NCBI GenBank assembly: GCA_029964075.1
Contig: CM057129.1
Location: 27,271,430-27,335,429 of the forward strand
Source of the DNA: Patiria pectinifera
Lineage: Eukaryota > Echinodermata > Asteroidea > Valvatida > Asterinidae
Reading direction: 5' to 3'
Length of the DNA stretch: 64,000 nt
How positions within the stretch are numbered: the stretch's first letter is position 1; every line of letters starts with the position of its first letter. The position numbers and the translations under genes are program-made. The notes beneath the pieces were generated by a model that was not told where the DNA came from, made no database searches, and saw only the letters and a program-made list of their open reading frames with translations. Below are positions 45,076 through 57,926 of this stretch, one piece after another.

Positions 45076-46875
45076 GATCATAGGGATTAGGGATTAATTC
45101 ATTTAAAACCTACAGAAGACACTAATGCTGTCAATGAATGTTCCATGTGACCAAGGTACATGTAAGTTGATGTTAAAAGAGTATGTGTTATGTCATGGAA
45201 ACAGTCACGGTTGCGGGGCATTTGTGTTTGTAAACACACCTTACTTGTTTTTTTCAGGACTGTGTCAGTCAGTTTATTTTAAACATGGATTCTAGATCAC
45301 ATATTGGTCAAACAGAATTGAGCATGCTGGGCATGATAAGCGTCAATGATCGTGTTACACTACTCAAGCTGAATCATGTTTAAATAAAATTTTCGTGAAA
45401 TGGCACCTGACTACCTCTGTCATAAATTGGGGAAGGTTTTATGCATGATTATTCAACCAGGGGTAGTTGCACCAATTGTGTTGTTCCAAGAATAAAAGGC
45501 CAGGTTGTCATTTTTATACCGGAATTCATGAATGGAATTTACTTCCTAATAGCATCAAATGTTCCAATAATCATCAATTTAAAAGGGCAGTCTAAATGCC
45601 CTTAAAATGGCAAAATGAAAATTGAAAACAAGAAGTGGTACACAAAGGTGCATTTTCAAGGATTGCATTAAAACAACACAGGCACTTTAGGGCAATAAAC
45701 ATAATGTACAAAAGTGCACAATTCAGTTTTTCTAGGCCAAAACATTCAAGTCTTTTATTTCGGGCAATTCACAATGCAGTGGGCACCAAGAATGGCGCCA
45801 CTAAGGACATTTGAAATTGTTAGTATTTCCGGTCAGTAGTTTCGTAAGCGTATGATTCGAGGATCTGTTTGCCCTTTTCTTTTCTTTTTATCAATATGGT
45901 GTTTTTTGTAAGGCGGCAGAACGCTATGCCCCAATCTATAACATATTACTATTAGCTCAAGTTGTCTACTGACACTCATTCAAATGGGTCATGTTTTGTC
46001 GACGGTAAACTTGCAAAATGGACTCTCCATGGCAAACTCTTGGTGGCGCACTGCATTGTGAATCCCCGAATTGCGTAAAAAGGGGCTGCGGGCTGGAAAA
46101 ATTGTTTTCTGTCTAGGCCTACCAGTGTACCGTACTTACTTTTTGTACAAAAGTACATGTGTACATGTACCGGTACATGTGCAGAGTGCCCATTCATTGT
46201 ACACATGTTTTGTATCTCCCTGTCCTCTACATGTACGTACCAGTAGCTGACCTTCCTTCATCCCCTAGGCATATCATTGTGGTCAATTTTGTGTGTTTTG
46301 AAGATTTAACTGTATTTTAAGTAACACTTCTATTATTAAATTAATTTGTATTATCGTTGAATGTTTTAGCTGTGTACCATCTGTTTTTATATTCAGTTTA
46401 TTGCTTTTGTTTACACGTGCAAACAAACGACAAACTGAGAAGTATACATTTTTCATGCTGGCATGATGAATAAATGAAAAATATTGATTTGAATTCAATA
46501 GAATTGTTCATGGAGGTTATGCTGCAATTTCAATGAAACCCTCTCCAGCAGGGTTCGTGTTCCTAAGGTGCGCACGAACACTTCAAATTTTTGCCTGTGG
46601 GTTGGATGTTGGACTTTGGTTTGACACTTGGAGACGCACGTTCCTTGAGATGATGGAACACACTATCATCATATGGTCATGAATAGGATACATGCTTTAC
46701 ATACAATGTACATGCTTTAAATCCTTTTCATTGTTTGTGTACATGGATGGTTAGGCTATCTTCTAGTACGCATGCTTTTGATACCATCCTATTGTTTGAT
46801 CAGTACGTCACAGACTGTCAACAATTTCTTCCACTTTCTCTGCCATGCATTTGTAAACACGCTAGTGAAAACCAG

Positions 46876-47164
46876 TCAGGGCCCAATTTCACGGCGCTGC
46901 TTAACAGTTAGCAGAAAAGTTGTGTTTAGCATATATACAGAAAAATTTGCTAACCTTAAGCACTATTTCATGCCGTGGACGTGCTAATGGTCACGCGTGC
47001 ATGGAGATTTCTATTGTTACGTCACTACGTTAAGCAAATTTTTCCCCCGAGGTTAGCATACCGGTACCTTTTGTTGTCCTTATGCTTACGGTCTCTGTGA
47101 AATAGACGAAGACTCTGTTAGCATAAAATTGTGTGGTTAACAGCGCCGTGAAATTGGGCCCTGA
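46876..47164. mobile_element. 289-bp MITE with perfect TIRs, CCAATTTCACGGC family
   Basis: TCAGGGCCCAATTTCACGG at 46876 is perfectly inverted at the other end (24 bp). Interior TTAGCAGAAAAGTTGTG. Partial relative at 60383-60840 and a relative at 39503-39745. Confidence 0.8.
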
Positions 47165-47916
47165 TCACATTCATGTAGACTAGTCAAATTTCATCAACAG
47201 ACAAAAGAGGACAAAAGAGGTAAGCTGGCACATCAGTCACCTCCAGGCAAAGCATGGCTACATCAAATTAACAAGGGAATTCCCAACTGTTAAAAACAGT
47301 CAATTGATTGACTTTGACTGCTGTGATGGCATAGCTGAAATTGTTAGCAATAGAGGGGGGATTTATAATGAAGTACATATTTTAATTATGGGCCGTGTTA
47401 TGTTTTGCAATGTGTGAGGGCACTGTCTTATTTGTATACATATTTATAAACATGATAAACACACGTATAAAATTTGTCTACAGACAGCTTCACGTTCTTT
47501 TCCAAGCATTCCCCTCCCCTCTGCCCATTGTTCTACCGGGGCACTTTGTGTAACATGAGCAAGTCTTTCGCTAAATGTACATAAATATGTACCGGTACCT
47601 TGAGCTTGATGTAATGTACATGTACCTTCAGCTCCATGGAAACGATCAACGTGATCGCATCAGCCATGTCAGCAAACAGACCATGTGAGGAGTCTCTATT
47701 TTAAGCACTGATCAACTTACTTGATAGCTTAACGGTGCAGACACACAGACCTGTACAAACATAATAGAATGCAATATTTTTTTTAAATATTTTTTCACCA
47801 TGTATGGTTGAAGTGCTTATTCTCTACAATAGCCCTAACAGTCCTGAATCCTCCAATTTCAATACGATTTTGCACACCCCCAGGGTTAAATAAAAAAAAG
47901 TTCAAATACATTGCAA

Positions 47917-48418
47917 GTAAAATGGAATGTACAACATTTGTTTTTGCTGTAATTTTCAGAAATGGATGGATTTGGGGGTTAGTATTTTATAGCAAATATT
48001 GTTACACTGACTTGTTTGACGTTTTGGGTTCTTAGATTCTAGAAAAACCAAGAAAAACAATCACTTCTTGTAGTCTGGTTCCCTAACCCCTATTAAGAAG
48101 AAACGGAGCAATTTATAGATGTCGGAAAGTTGTAAAGTCAGGATATCAGTCTAGCTGGCTTGTACCCGTTCACAGGTGTGTAATCGATTGCAAGGAAAAT
48201 GCGGACTAACTAAATATGATAAATCGACCGACCAGCGTTGGAAATTGATACAAAATTACCACTTTTCTTGAAAATGTCAGCACTAGAGGTGCCATGATTT
48301 TACAGGATGTTTTAGACTGTCATTCACTAACAGTCTACAGGTAGTAAGGTATTTTGTGATAATTTTGTAGTTTTGTTTTTGATGCTTGCAAATGGTTGTA
48401 CATGTATATTCCCTTTAA
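47917..48418. mobile_element. TTAA MITE, AGGGAAT family, left end decayed
   Basis: The right end ATATTCCCTTTAA is intact. The left end is altered (ATGGAATGTACAACATTTG). The interior matches the family (TTTTCAGAAATGGATGGA). Confidence 0.6.
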
Positions 48419-48477
48419 GTAAGCAGGTTAAAATTCCTGTCAAAAGTGGGTTTCCTTCTTTTTGCACCACTCTGTAT

Positions 48478-48522
48478 ACGTGTACATGTACATGTACGGT
48501 ACATGTACATGTACATGTGTTG
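48478..48522. repeat. ACATGT microsatellite
   Basis: Repeated TACATG hexamers with one GGTAC break. Similar tracts at 40445-40460, 41930-41940, 60780-60818. Confidence 0.85.
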
Positions 48523-48825
48523 GACATTTTTTACTATTAGTTCTCTACTGTTATTGATCAGCATGTCAGTTTGGAAAGTATGTCCTACTTTTAGCATCTC
48601 AATGAAATTGGGGTCATGACAGTTATCAGACATGTCAGAGTAAACACTTTGTGTTGATTAGCCCACTCCCCCATCCTTCCTCCGGCTTCCACCACCTCTC
48701 ATTTTCCAGCCAGTCCTATCTCCTTATCATCAATTTGATCTTCTCGCTTGACAGATTTTTATCCAAGAGGAACCGCATTTAAACCCCCTCCCTCTCTGTC
48801 TCCCAACCCTCCACTGCGTATCCAG

Positions 48826-48993
48826 GTCATCCTCAGATGCTGCAGAGGATGTTGAACCCAAGACGGATGCTTATCTCCATGACGACCAGTCGGCCTCATC
48901 GTCGGCGCACTGTCGAGAGAGGGGAATAAAGCGTCGTAGATTCATGTCCCATCCCCGAGCTCCGAAGAAGCGGGGGAGTTACTGGCCCTCTGG
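48826..48993 (+). CDS. Candidate exon b of unrecognised plus-strand gene (possible cassette)
   Basis: A long pyrimidine tract from 48785 ends in TCCAG. Then 168 open nt (56 codons) are followed by GTAAAG. Phase 2 in and out, so it can be skipped without a frame change. It encodes an acidic serine-rich half (SSDAAEDVEPKTD, then SASSSAH) and a strongly basic half (GIKRRRF, then PRAPKKRGSYW) that resembles a bipartite nuclear localisation signal. The low-complexity charge pattern suggests a disordered regulatory segment. Family unknown. Confidence 0.5.
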
Positions 48994-49458
48994 GTAAAGC
49001 TATAAGACGTCCGCTAGGGAGTGCTCAATTGGCTACCAATTGGTTTTTTGCCTGTTGAATTCTCAGTGATGGTTTCTTGACACGAATTTCGGAAGCAGAG
49101 TGCACTAATTTGCTGTAAATTAAAGAGCCAGTGGGTTTCCGATTTCTTAACTCTAAAAACATTTTGCATGTGAAATGATTAAAATTGGGACTTCAGTTGG
49201 AAAATTGGAGGCCTGAATAAAACCTGTACACTGCATACAACTCCAGAACTTAGGCCTATAGCTTGAGATACATCAGCGCATAATAATATTGATCACTTGC
49301 TTGATCTAAAGCTACTTTCAGATACCGGTACATGTATACCGTAACATAGTCTTGGCGATGCAATCACATGTATTTTTCCTATAAATTAACAGAAAATCTT
49401 TCAAAAACTGTAAGTTCATTGTCATTTACAAATCATTTTCTTTGTATTTCTATTTCAG

Positions 49459-49491
49459 AACTGTCACCAGCAAAAACCACGTTGTTCGCAG
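49459..49491 (+). CDS. Candidate microexon c of unrecognised plus-strand gene
   Basis: A 33-nt segment between TATTTCAG and GTAAGT, both close to consensus. Reads TVTSKNHVVR in the joining frame, phase 2 both sides. It joins in frame to exon a directly or to exon b, so b can be optional. At 11 codons it is too short to support a function on its own. Confidence 0.5.
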
Positions 49492-51583
49492 GTAAGTACT
49501 TATTTTTGCTGTGTTTTCGTGATATTGTGTGATTTCTTGAGAGTGCATTGTTTTTATGAACCACTAGGCTCTATACAATAAATTGGATTTATTGGTGAAC
49601 AAAGAAGTAAAACATTTGAAATGAGGCAGCTTGTAAAGGTTTTACCTTAATATATGTTCTTCCTGGAGTGACTTTATTATGAGCGTATCTTTGATATTTC
49701 GTAAAGAAATAAGGATAAAGATATCCCTGTCGTCATTTATGCAGCCTAGCAGCTCATTAATTTGTCGACCGTTGAGTGGACAGTTAAGTGTCCTATCCTG
49801 CACTAAGTTATCAATAGATCATTTTTGTTAGGGTCTTTGACACGCATGTCATTTTATAAAGACACCCATTCACGAGTCAGCGCTGTGACCTCGAGATGAC
49901 CTACAAGCAGGGAAATGACCAATACCTATTTGTATGATAGAATTCCTGTTGAAAAAGCAATATGTACCTAATTCTTTATGAGACAGTAGAATTATACATA
50001 AAGCGTGATCCGTTGCAATCAACGCAGGCACAGTGTCTCAACTGGTAAGTTTTGAGAACTTGGGACACAAATTCTTGTGATAATTGTGGGCTAGGGTGAT
50101 ACATGTATGTGTTGGCAGGGATTAAAAGCCACTCTCCCGGGTATGGATTGACAAATTGCAGACATTTTTTGACACTGGCCAATTTGGAATATTCAGAAAT
50201 TCCATGTGAGTTTTTCCATTTCAGAAAAAAACATTTAACATTGAATAAAAAAGTTAATTCCTTTCATCCCTCATGGTTAAAAGCATTTATACAAATGCAA
50301 ATTTTTGACATCACAGCAAGTACCCACGCTCCATGCTGTCCAAAACATTAGGTTATTTTTCGTCCTCACTTTCTCCATTCTCCAACTTTGGCTAGCTACA
50401 TGTACATGGAGTACTGTTTCCTTTTATACATGTACATGTAAGGAGTAAGATTGGGCTTTGTGCATGACATCAAGAAGTATCTGTAAAGGTAAATCCCTTG
50501 TACATGTTGTACGTGTACATATTAAAACAGCTCTACGTAAATGATCATCACGTGATGTTGAGTTGACAGTAGCCCGGAAACAATTAAGCCCTTGCCATTT
50601 ATTTTATGAAGTTACAAAGTGAGCACAAGGCTTTTCTATAAAATTTCCTAATTGTGACGATTGGTGCACCGGGCACCATGCAATGACATATACCGGTACG
50701 TAGGTACAATGTATGCACATGTACATGTACTTCTACATAGTATGTAAATTTACTTCATGAACATGCACACATACGTGTACATATGCATGTAAATTGTCAT
50801 GTACACCTTATTATATTATTCGTACGGAATTGATTTTTCTGTCAATCCATGCAAACATCTGTCATGATTCCACAGTCCTTTCTATCATTGTCTGAAACAA
50901 TAGGACACTAATTGTCATTCCATCCCACTTGCTCCGTCCGTTCTCCACTTGGCTGACGACGTTGTTGTGCAACGAGTAATTAGATCTGGGCCTCCGGCAT
51001 GAAATCAGAAAGTGTCCATACAGGTTATTTCCTTTGACTTTTATTCATGTACCGACCACACATAAAGAGGTACAGGTGCATTAATTAATTATGTGCAGAA
51101 AAAGTGTAGATAAGCGGTCAACGGCTGGCCGAAGGTAAGTCATTGTTGGAGGGTGTTAATGGGAGTGAATCACTTTTATTTTCTTCCAGACTTTGAATAG
51201 TTCACGCATCTGGTGTGTTGGCTACAGTAGTTTCATGTGTGTGGTGAAGGGAGACTTTTTTATGTGCAATGTACGGGCTCTGCGCGCAAACAAGAGAGGG
51301 CACTTTTTTTACCGCTTTTAAGAGCCCAGTGGACGGGGCACACCCCGTACGTGTACTGGTTTGCACGCGTAAAGCACAAAGTACGCTCAACTCATTTTAT
51401 TCTGTACATGTGCACAAAGCCATAGCGTGTCTTTGCATGAGCATCAGGCATCATGGTGATGAGTTCAAAGGTCACTCCTAGTGGTCTCCCCTAGTCCGAA
51501 AATTTGGGACTCTCAATACTGTGTATGAGAGTCCCAAAACTTAAGGTATTGAAAACATGCAACACAAGAAAATAGACTGGCAC

Positions 51584-52057
51584 CTGAAACAACCATTCCA
51601 ACACAGCTTCAGCACTGCATCAATCAACTGTGTCGAAAGAAACATCTGACATGAACCGGGAACTAGTCTCAATTTACTACACATTTCCCCATAGTCAGCA
51701 ACCAGACTAATGACACTGAATGAAGAGGTCAGTCTTTTCAAATAGTTGGACCATGGTTGGTCATGTACCAGTCTAGTCTTTAGCCCCATTTTGGAATCAC
51801 TTGACTTCCCTCTCATGTGCAAAATATTAAGAAATGTCTCCTTTAAAAATTGAATTGAGTCTGCAAACTTGGTTGGTGAAATACTGAGAACCTTTTCTTT
51901 GCCCAATGGAATTTTTGGAGAAATTTGCTGGCTAAAGAGTGAGTAAAGTTGGCCTGATTTAGTTTTGCACGTTTCAGAGCACCCCAGGTCCCAGTCTGGG
52001 TCTCCCAGTTTATTGTTATTCAGTCGTAACATGTTATCACAACTTGCATTGAGAAAG
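51584..52057 (-). CDS. Exon-like minus-strand open frame, unrecognised
   Basis: On the minus strand a good acceptor (TTTTTCTTTTAAATAG) is followed at 52057 by 474 open nt up to a CAG/GTGCCA donor at 51584. Phase 2 in and out. If not spliced, the frame stops at 51541. The translation has ordinary protein composition (NNNKLGDPDWDLGC, SPTKFADSIQFLKETF, FLSTQLIDAVLKLCWNG). I do not recognise it. It lies in the long intron of the plus-strand gene, so it is either a nested gene's exon or a captured fragment. The last 16 codons before the stop at 51541 are shared with repeat DNA at 32350-32400, which favours use of the donor or capture of the fragment. Confidence 0.35.
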
Positions 52058-53202
52058 CTATTTAAAAGAAAAATGAATCAGAAGAATCATTACATCTGCA
52101 TGTAATGAACCAGTGGATGAGATTGTCATTGATCAGACTGGTTATACCGGTAGTTGACAAAATGAAAGTGTTCATTGATTGGTTTGGTTTTTACAAGTTG
52201 CCATGATGAGTGCACGAATGACTAGAGGGTTGTTTCTATCCGTATATGTCCGTTATTGATTCATTTAATCAATGCACCTGCGTGTACATGTACAGCCATA
52301 ATTGATACATTTGAATACACAGAGATACCACTTTCAGGTTTTAACCTGAATTCAGGGGTTTTTTTTTTCAAAAAAAGTGACAAATTAAAAGTGCTGGATT
52401 TGGTCTGAAACATTAAAAACCACATTTTTGAAAGGGGGTAAGGGTAGTTTCAGGTTTTTTTAGTAGTGTTTCAGGCTTTTTATTGATATATTGGCGGCAT
52501 CTCTGAATACAGCATGTTGAGTTGTTAGAAATAAGACTTAAAACATGTGTATGCCATCCTCATTACATGTATGGGTGACCACATTCCTTTTGTAGAAGAA
52601 TTCATTATAAATTTTGGCTGTACAGTACCGGGTAGCATATTAAATGCTTAAAGTGCAGTCGGTTCCTGTCGTAATTGCATTAAATGTTTAATGCAGCTTC
52701 CTGGATTCTTGGAAGACAGTGCTCTCTGCGTAATTGTCTTGACGTTATTTCTTTCCCCTTTAATTCTTAATTAGGTTAGTTCTTGTTTGATGTACTATTG
52801 TACAAACGTCATTAAGTAGTTAAACATGGGAAGGAAATTTGATTCTCATGTTTAACTGTGAGCGAGCCAGTAAGATTTAGCATAGAATTTTATAGTCATT
52901 GTAAAACATTATTTTGACTGATTTACAATGACACTTTGTGCACTGTAGGCCTACTTGTATTGTACATGAATGTTTGACAAGGAAAAATTCATATATCTTT
53001 TCATTATCCATCATTCGAGTTTGTTTTCACAAATGTGTGTTTGGCATGTGTGAAGTAGAACTCGCCCATGCATAGAATTTGCAAGTAAAAGATACATGTA
53101 CATGTTTATACAATGTACAAAAATGAAGATGTACATACATGTACATGTAGGTACAAAAAAAGTACAACATGACACTGAGACAAATGCTACAATGTAGGTC
53201 TG

Positions 53203-54018
53203 TTAAAGAGACATTACGGCCTGAAATCCCTGAAAAGTTTATGTTTTTGGATTGTTTACTTATCCTTTTTCAAAGGTCTGGTTGAAAGGAAACTAACCTA
53301 ATTTACTGTTCTGGTCTTACTGAAAAGACCAAAATACCCGGTTGTTTACATCGGACACGGCAGACATTTTGTGGCATGGGCCCGCACATATGTATTTCCA
53401 GCCGTGTCCATTCAATGTACAGTATCCGCTCCGTTCACAAGCACGCCCTCACTGGCAAAGGAAGTACAGTTGGGGGTGACCGACCGACGCCATCTTGCCT
53501 GACTGCAATTCATTTGCCGCGAAGCGCGGCCACTGTGCGTGTAAATAGTACAAATCCCCTGGTGTATGTGCGTCACACACAAGGAACAGTGCGCGTCAAC
53601 CAGCGAAATGTCCCGCCTAGGTAAAAATGTCCCTGCTAGGTAAAAGGGCGCCCTCTTTCGTTGGCACACAGAGCTCATATACACGTGTGTTTGTCACATA
53701 ACACACAGGGCACCAATACACAAATGTTGTTTCAGAATGCAATGCACCGTGCGGCAGGATTCACAACTAGCACTCAATGGCAGGATTCACAACTAGCACC
53801 CAACGGCTCGATTTTTGAGAGTCAACATGTTGACCCCCGAAATTTGTTCTTACATGGTTGTCACAAGAATAACACAAAAACGCCCAGTTTTTGAAGGATG
53901 GTTGTGTGCATGTTTATACATGTATCCTACTTTTAAATGCTCTTTCCAGTTAACATCATTTCATTTAAAATGAGTTTTGAAGCCCAATTGGTGTATTCCA
54001 GGAGTAATGTCCCTTTAA
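53203..54018. mobile_element. TTAA-bounded element, AGAGACATTAC family
   Basis: TTAA at both ends with inverted AGAGACATTAC and GTAATGTCCCT. 816 bp. The interior contains a segment (53400-53690) resembling 58500-58600 and 51260-51420, so it is composite. Confidence 0.55.
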
Positions 54019-54660
54019 TGTCAAACATCCTAATGATCTAAATTGGATACTCTGTCAATACAAATTTGGGAACTGCACAGAGAATGTAAACCATTCATCC
54101 CCCAAAAGCCGTGGCTCCCTGCTATTGGTTTCCTGCGAGTACAGAATTAAAAAGCTTGATGAATAAAAGGGACAGGTTTGGACAAAACAGCAATCGATCA
54201 TCCTTTTTGCCTGTACATGTACGCGTTGTATATATATATCCTTCAAACAAAATTGCACTTTGCACACAATGATAAACTGTCATTGCAGATGGAGTCACTC
54301 TGGATTAATGGAACTTAATGCCACATCTTTCTGGCCATCAAGAGGAAAAAAAGCATTACAATATATTATAGATGTGCCGATGAAAGGAATTGTGATCACA
54401 ATGAGAAACAGTTAGTCACACTTCACTGCAGATTCGGGAGATCTGTCCCTGAATAATAAAGTGCATTATTGTATCTTTACAAGATTTGGCGTTGTGTGCA
54501 ATGCATTTCTCTCCGAGTGCATCGCAAATTTCTCTCCGAGTGCATCATGTAGGTTTTAGATTTAATGGTGGTCTCGGCACTTTGAAACAAGGCCAATGGA
54601 GTCGTGCAAACGCTTTATATTGATGGTACATGTACTAAAGATATGATATACAATGAACAG

Positions 54661-54732
54661 CAGTCCGGAACATGTTTTCAATGCGAGGAGCAGCAAACGT
54701 AGGAGGCCTTCAAGTAAGGTTTTTGGTTCAAG
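54661..54732 (+). CDS. Candidate exon of unrecognised plus-strand gene (weak acceptor)
   Basis: 72 nt, phase 2 in and out, ending in a strong CAAG/GTAAGC donor. In the joining frame it reads SPEHVFNARSSKRRRPSSK and then VFGS, another basic serine-rich piece. The acceptor (GAACAG) has no good pyrimidine tract, so it may be an optional exon or chance. It fits the gene's pattern of symmetric phase-2 exons. Confidence 0.35.
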
Positions 54733-55199
54733 GTAAGCGCATTTTCTCTCTATAATCTACAAAATGTTTTCTTGGAACTACCGGTAGTGGATACCGATAT
54801 ATGTACATGTACATGCAGCTGAACCAACTCATCCATTTTATGGGCAGCCTGTTGTTAATGCCATCACCAGGATCACAATGACATAAAACTGTTTCTTTTT
54901 TTAGCACTGCATACATGCATGCCACATAATTGATCAATGCATGATTCGTGCATGCAGAAAACAAGCTGCCAGACCTACTAGTCTTAAGACCTACCGGTAG
55001 GTCTACATCTATTCGATTGTCTGCATTTTTCCATGCAATTGTAATGGATGAAAACCTAGACAACAAGAGATTCCGATAAAAGCATAGACACAAACTGACT
55101 GCTGGGATCAAATCAACCAGCAACAGCCAATTTAAAACCGTCACAATACCTTTAAGAGTGTAAAATAAAACTTGAGCATATCAAGTTTTTGTTTGGACA

Positions 55200-55650
55200 A
55201 ACATGAGGCATTCTGGCAAAATGAGACGGGACTGGGCACACGCCATAGTGGAGAAAAATTGAAGAAGAAAAAACAACGAATGAGGTGATTTTCTTTTTGA
55301 TTTTCAGATTTTTTGATATTTGTAATGTTTGATACATGTAAGTCTACTACACATATTTTTAAAGAAGTACTGGTAGTATGAAAATCGTGGAATAAAAGTG
55401 TTTTTGAGTTAAAAACAAAAATTAAAAAAATTGGCGTCTTTCATTTTTACGCCCACAATTTGTAGCTTTAAAGGCCTTTTTCTCAGTACTGTTTTGACAT
55501 GTAAAACAAACAATGCAAACTTGCCAACAGCTTACTTGTCAACGGCATGAAGTGCAACGGACAATATTGTAAGGAGAATTTTATTGTCTTTCCTAATACC
55601 TACAAACCCTCATTTCAACCTCTGCCCAAAATAAAGTGGTCAGGAGAAAA
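55200..55650. mobile_element. TIR element, AGGCATTCTGGC family, shorter copy
   Basis: GAGGCATTCTGGCAAAATGA at the left. The interior follows 57927-58720 (GATTTTCAGAT, TTTTTCTCAGTACTG, GAAGTGCAACGGA), but the right end is cut back after CTCATTTCAACCTCTGCCC. Confidence 0.6.
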
Positions 55651-56294
55651 AACCCAGATGTCTGACTATAATTCACCCTCTGCACTGGTACAACAAAACC
55701 AAGGATCCAGTTGAAAATGTTAATTAAATAGACGTTAATTGGTTCAAGGATCTGTTAGTTTTTACCACATTTTCACCTATGAAGTTTGTTAACAGAATTT
55801 GGGCACCAATGTGGTGCAGAAAAGATTGCCACCTTTTTCACACCTTCCATGCTATTAAGAATAGCTTGTAGTTGATGGCTGGCCATATTTTCGGGTCACT
55901 GCATACAGAAGCCTTTTAGTGTCAAGTAAGACTGAATGGATTGTATTGCCATGATATACATGTACAGGAACTCACTTATTTCTCAGATTTGGCAGCCACA
56001 TGCACATGAATCTTAATACTTCATTGGCAGAGCAGGCAAAATAAAATGAAAACGGGGTTTATAGATGGGGGCGGAGTGGCGTCAGTTTTCATCAGTTGCT
56101 CTAATATCAGTTGCGCTCCAGCAGTTTTCATTGGTTGCTGTGTGCTACCATTCAGCATTGATTCAAGAACCATTAAGTTCCAAGAACATACATGTAGGTC
56201 TGGGAGCTACCGGTAGATGTCTGCACCCAGCTACGGTATTGAATAAGAAAACTAATAGTAATAGGCTTAATACTGTACCGGTACGTGTACAATT

Positions 56295-56818
56295 TTAAAG
56301 GGAATATACATCATTTGCTTTTGCTGTAATTTTCAGAAATGGATGGAATTGGGGGGTTGGAAGTATATAGCAAATATAGTTACACTGACTTTTTTGAGGT
56401 TTTGGTTTCAAAAATGGAATAAAAACCAAGAAAAACAATCATTTTCCTGTAGTCTGGTTCCCAGACTCCATTTAAGAAGAAACAGAGCAGTTTACATACA
56501 TTGGGGAATTGTAAGGTCAGGGAACCAGTCTAGCTGGCTTGTACCCGTTCATAGGTGTGTAATCGATTGCAAACAAGTGCGATGGTCAATTGGGGCCAGT
56601 ATTTGAAAAAAAACCAGTTTTTTTTCCAATGCTGATCGGCCGATCAGCGTTGGAAATTGATACAAAAATAACACTTTTCTTGAAAATGACAGTATACCAG
56701 GTGCCATGATTTTACAGGATGCTTTACACTGTCATTCACTAACAGTCCAGCAAGGTATTTTAAAATGATTTGGTAGTTTTATTTTTTGATGTTTGCAAAT
56801 GTTGTATTTTCCCTTTAA
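56295..56818. mobile_element. TTAA MITE, AGGGAAT family, intact ends
   Basis: TTAA and AGGGAATATACATC at the left, GTATTTTCCCT and TTAA at the right. It lies in the candidate plus-strand gene's intron. Confidence 0.75.
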
Positions 56819-57926
56819 ATGAAAGTACATGTATAACACTTGCGGATTTTCTATGACCTGTACCTTTGAAATAACGGGTTAGTATGACGAAAGCACTCAA
56901 TTTTAGCGATCTCCAGATAAATGTTACATGTACCTTTAATGGGTAGGGGGAGGGGCTGAAAAAGAGTGTCACTTTAATGTGCTATAAAAATGAACTGCGG
57001 CACATGTAGTTAATCTACATGTATATATGTGTGATTTGAAGCTTTGCATTGTGGGAAGTAACAATAAAGGAACTTAGGTACATTTGCAGGTACACCATGG
57101 ATTATCTATGCACATGTATGTTCTGTTCATTAAGGTATTTAAAGTGACAAAGAACAAGTAATTAAAGTGACAAATTTGAAACTCTAAAGGTATTTTTAAT
57201 TTATCACTGAATGTAGACTTTTTCTGCGAACTGGATTTGCTTAAAGCTGTCTGATTTGTATACCAGCATACAAAGCATTTAAAAAAGAAAGTTATGCACG
57301 CACATCCTGTTATGATACACTTTTTTATAGTTGTTCTAGAGTTACACGTACATCGGTCACGATGTTACGCGTAATAATTTTTTATGGGACGAGGAAGTGG
57401 TCATGGAAAAATATTTTAAAAATGGAAGTGTTCGCCCTGTTTCATTTTATGAGTTCAGCCATGCGTTAGTCTAATTCCATTGGCTTTTCGTACCAGTAAA
57501 TGGTATGGAAAGATAGGGGTAGTGCAGTAGCACTTGTTGGAGACAGTTCACTCCAATGCACGCTTTCGGTGTGAACACACACATCAGACTCTGTGTTTAA
57601 GCAAAGAGTAGACAAACTACATGTATTACTAAATGCCGGTGGACAAAAATCATTCATTGGGAGATCGCAGACGTCGATTAGGCATGATGGGCAGGTGAGA
57701 AATGATTTGATCTAGTCATGCTAGTAATTTCAGTTATTTGATAAAAAAAAAAATAGAATTTGTTTTCAGCGTTGGAAGCTCAGGATGTCATAAATGCTAA
57801 TTTTCAGCTGTACTCGCCATCAGATCGTGTGCAATGATTGGCCTGCTGGCCTGCCCACTTTCATTGAGCTTAGCTACCGGTATGCACATAAATTGCCAAG
57901 CACTACAAAATGTAGGCAATAGGCCT

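Larger units (their letters stand above)
42789..48825. other. Candidate intron of plus-strand gene
   Basis: No further exon seen. Holds a TACTCG-rich region, a tandem repeat element, a TIR MITE and an AGGGAAT-family element. Confidence 0.4.
49492..54660. other. Candidate intron of plus-strand gene
   Basis: Contains the minus-strand 474-nt open frame, a hairpin (GGGACTCTCA at 51507 and TGAGAGTCCC at 51527) and the 53203-54018 element. No other exon supported. Confidence 0.4.

Noticed and set aside
53376-53684. Overlapping open frames of 82 and 90 codons on both strands
   Set aside because: They lie inside the 53203-54018 TTAA element, and related DNA recurs at 58500-58600, so they are repeat-derived.
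54291-54420. Possible exon after a TTGCAG acceptor reading WSHSGLMELN in the joining frame
   Set aside because: No acceptable donor occurs before the in-frame TAG near 54413.
54728-55144. Minus-strand 138-codon open frame
   Set aside because: It has no splice-site support, an odd Cys/Met/Tyr-rich end from ACATGT repeats, and overlaps the candidate plus-strand exon's donor.
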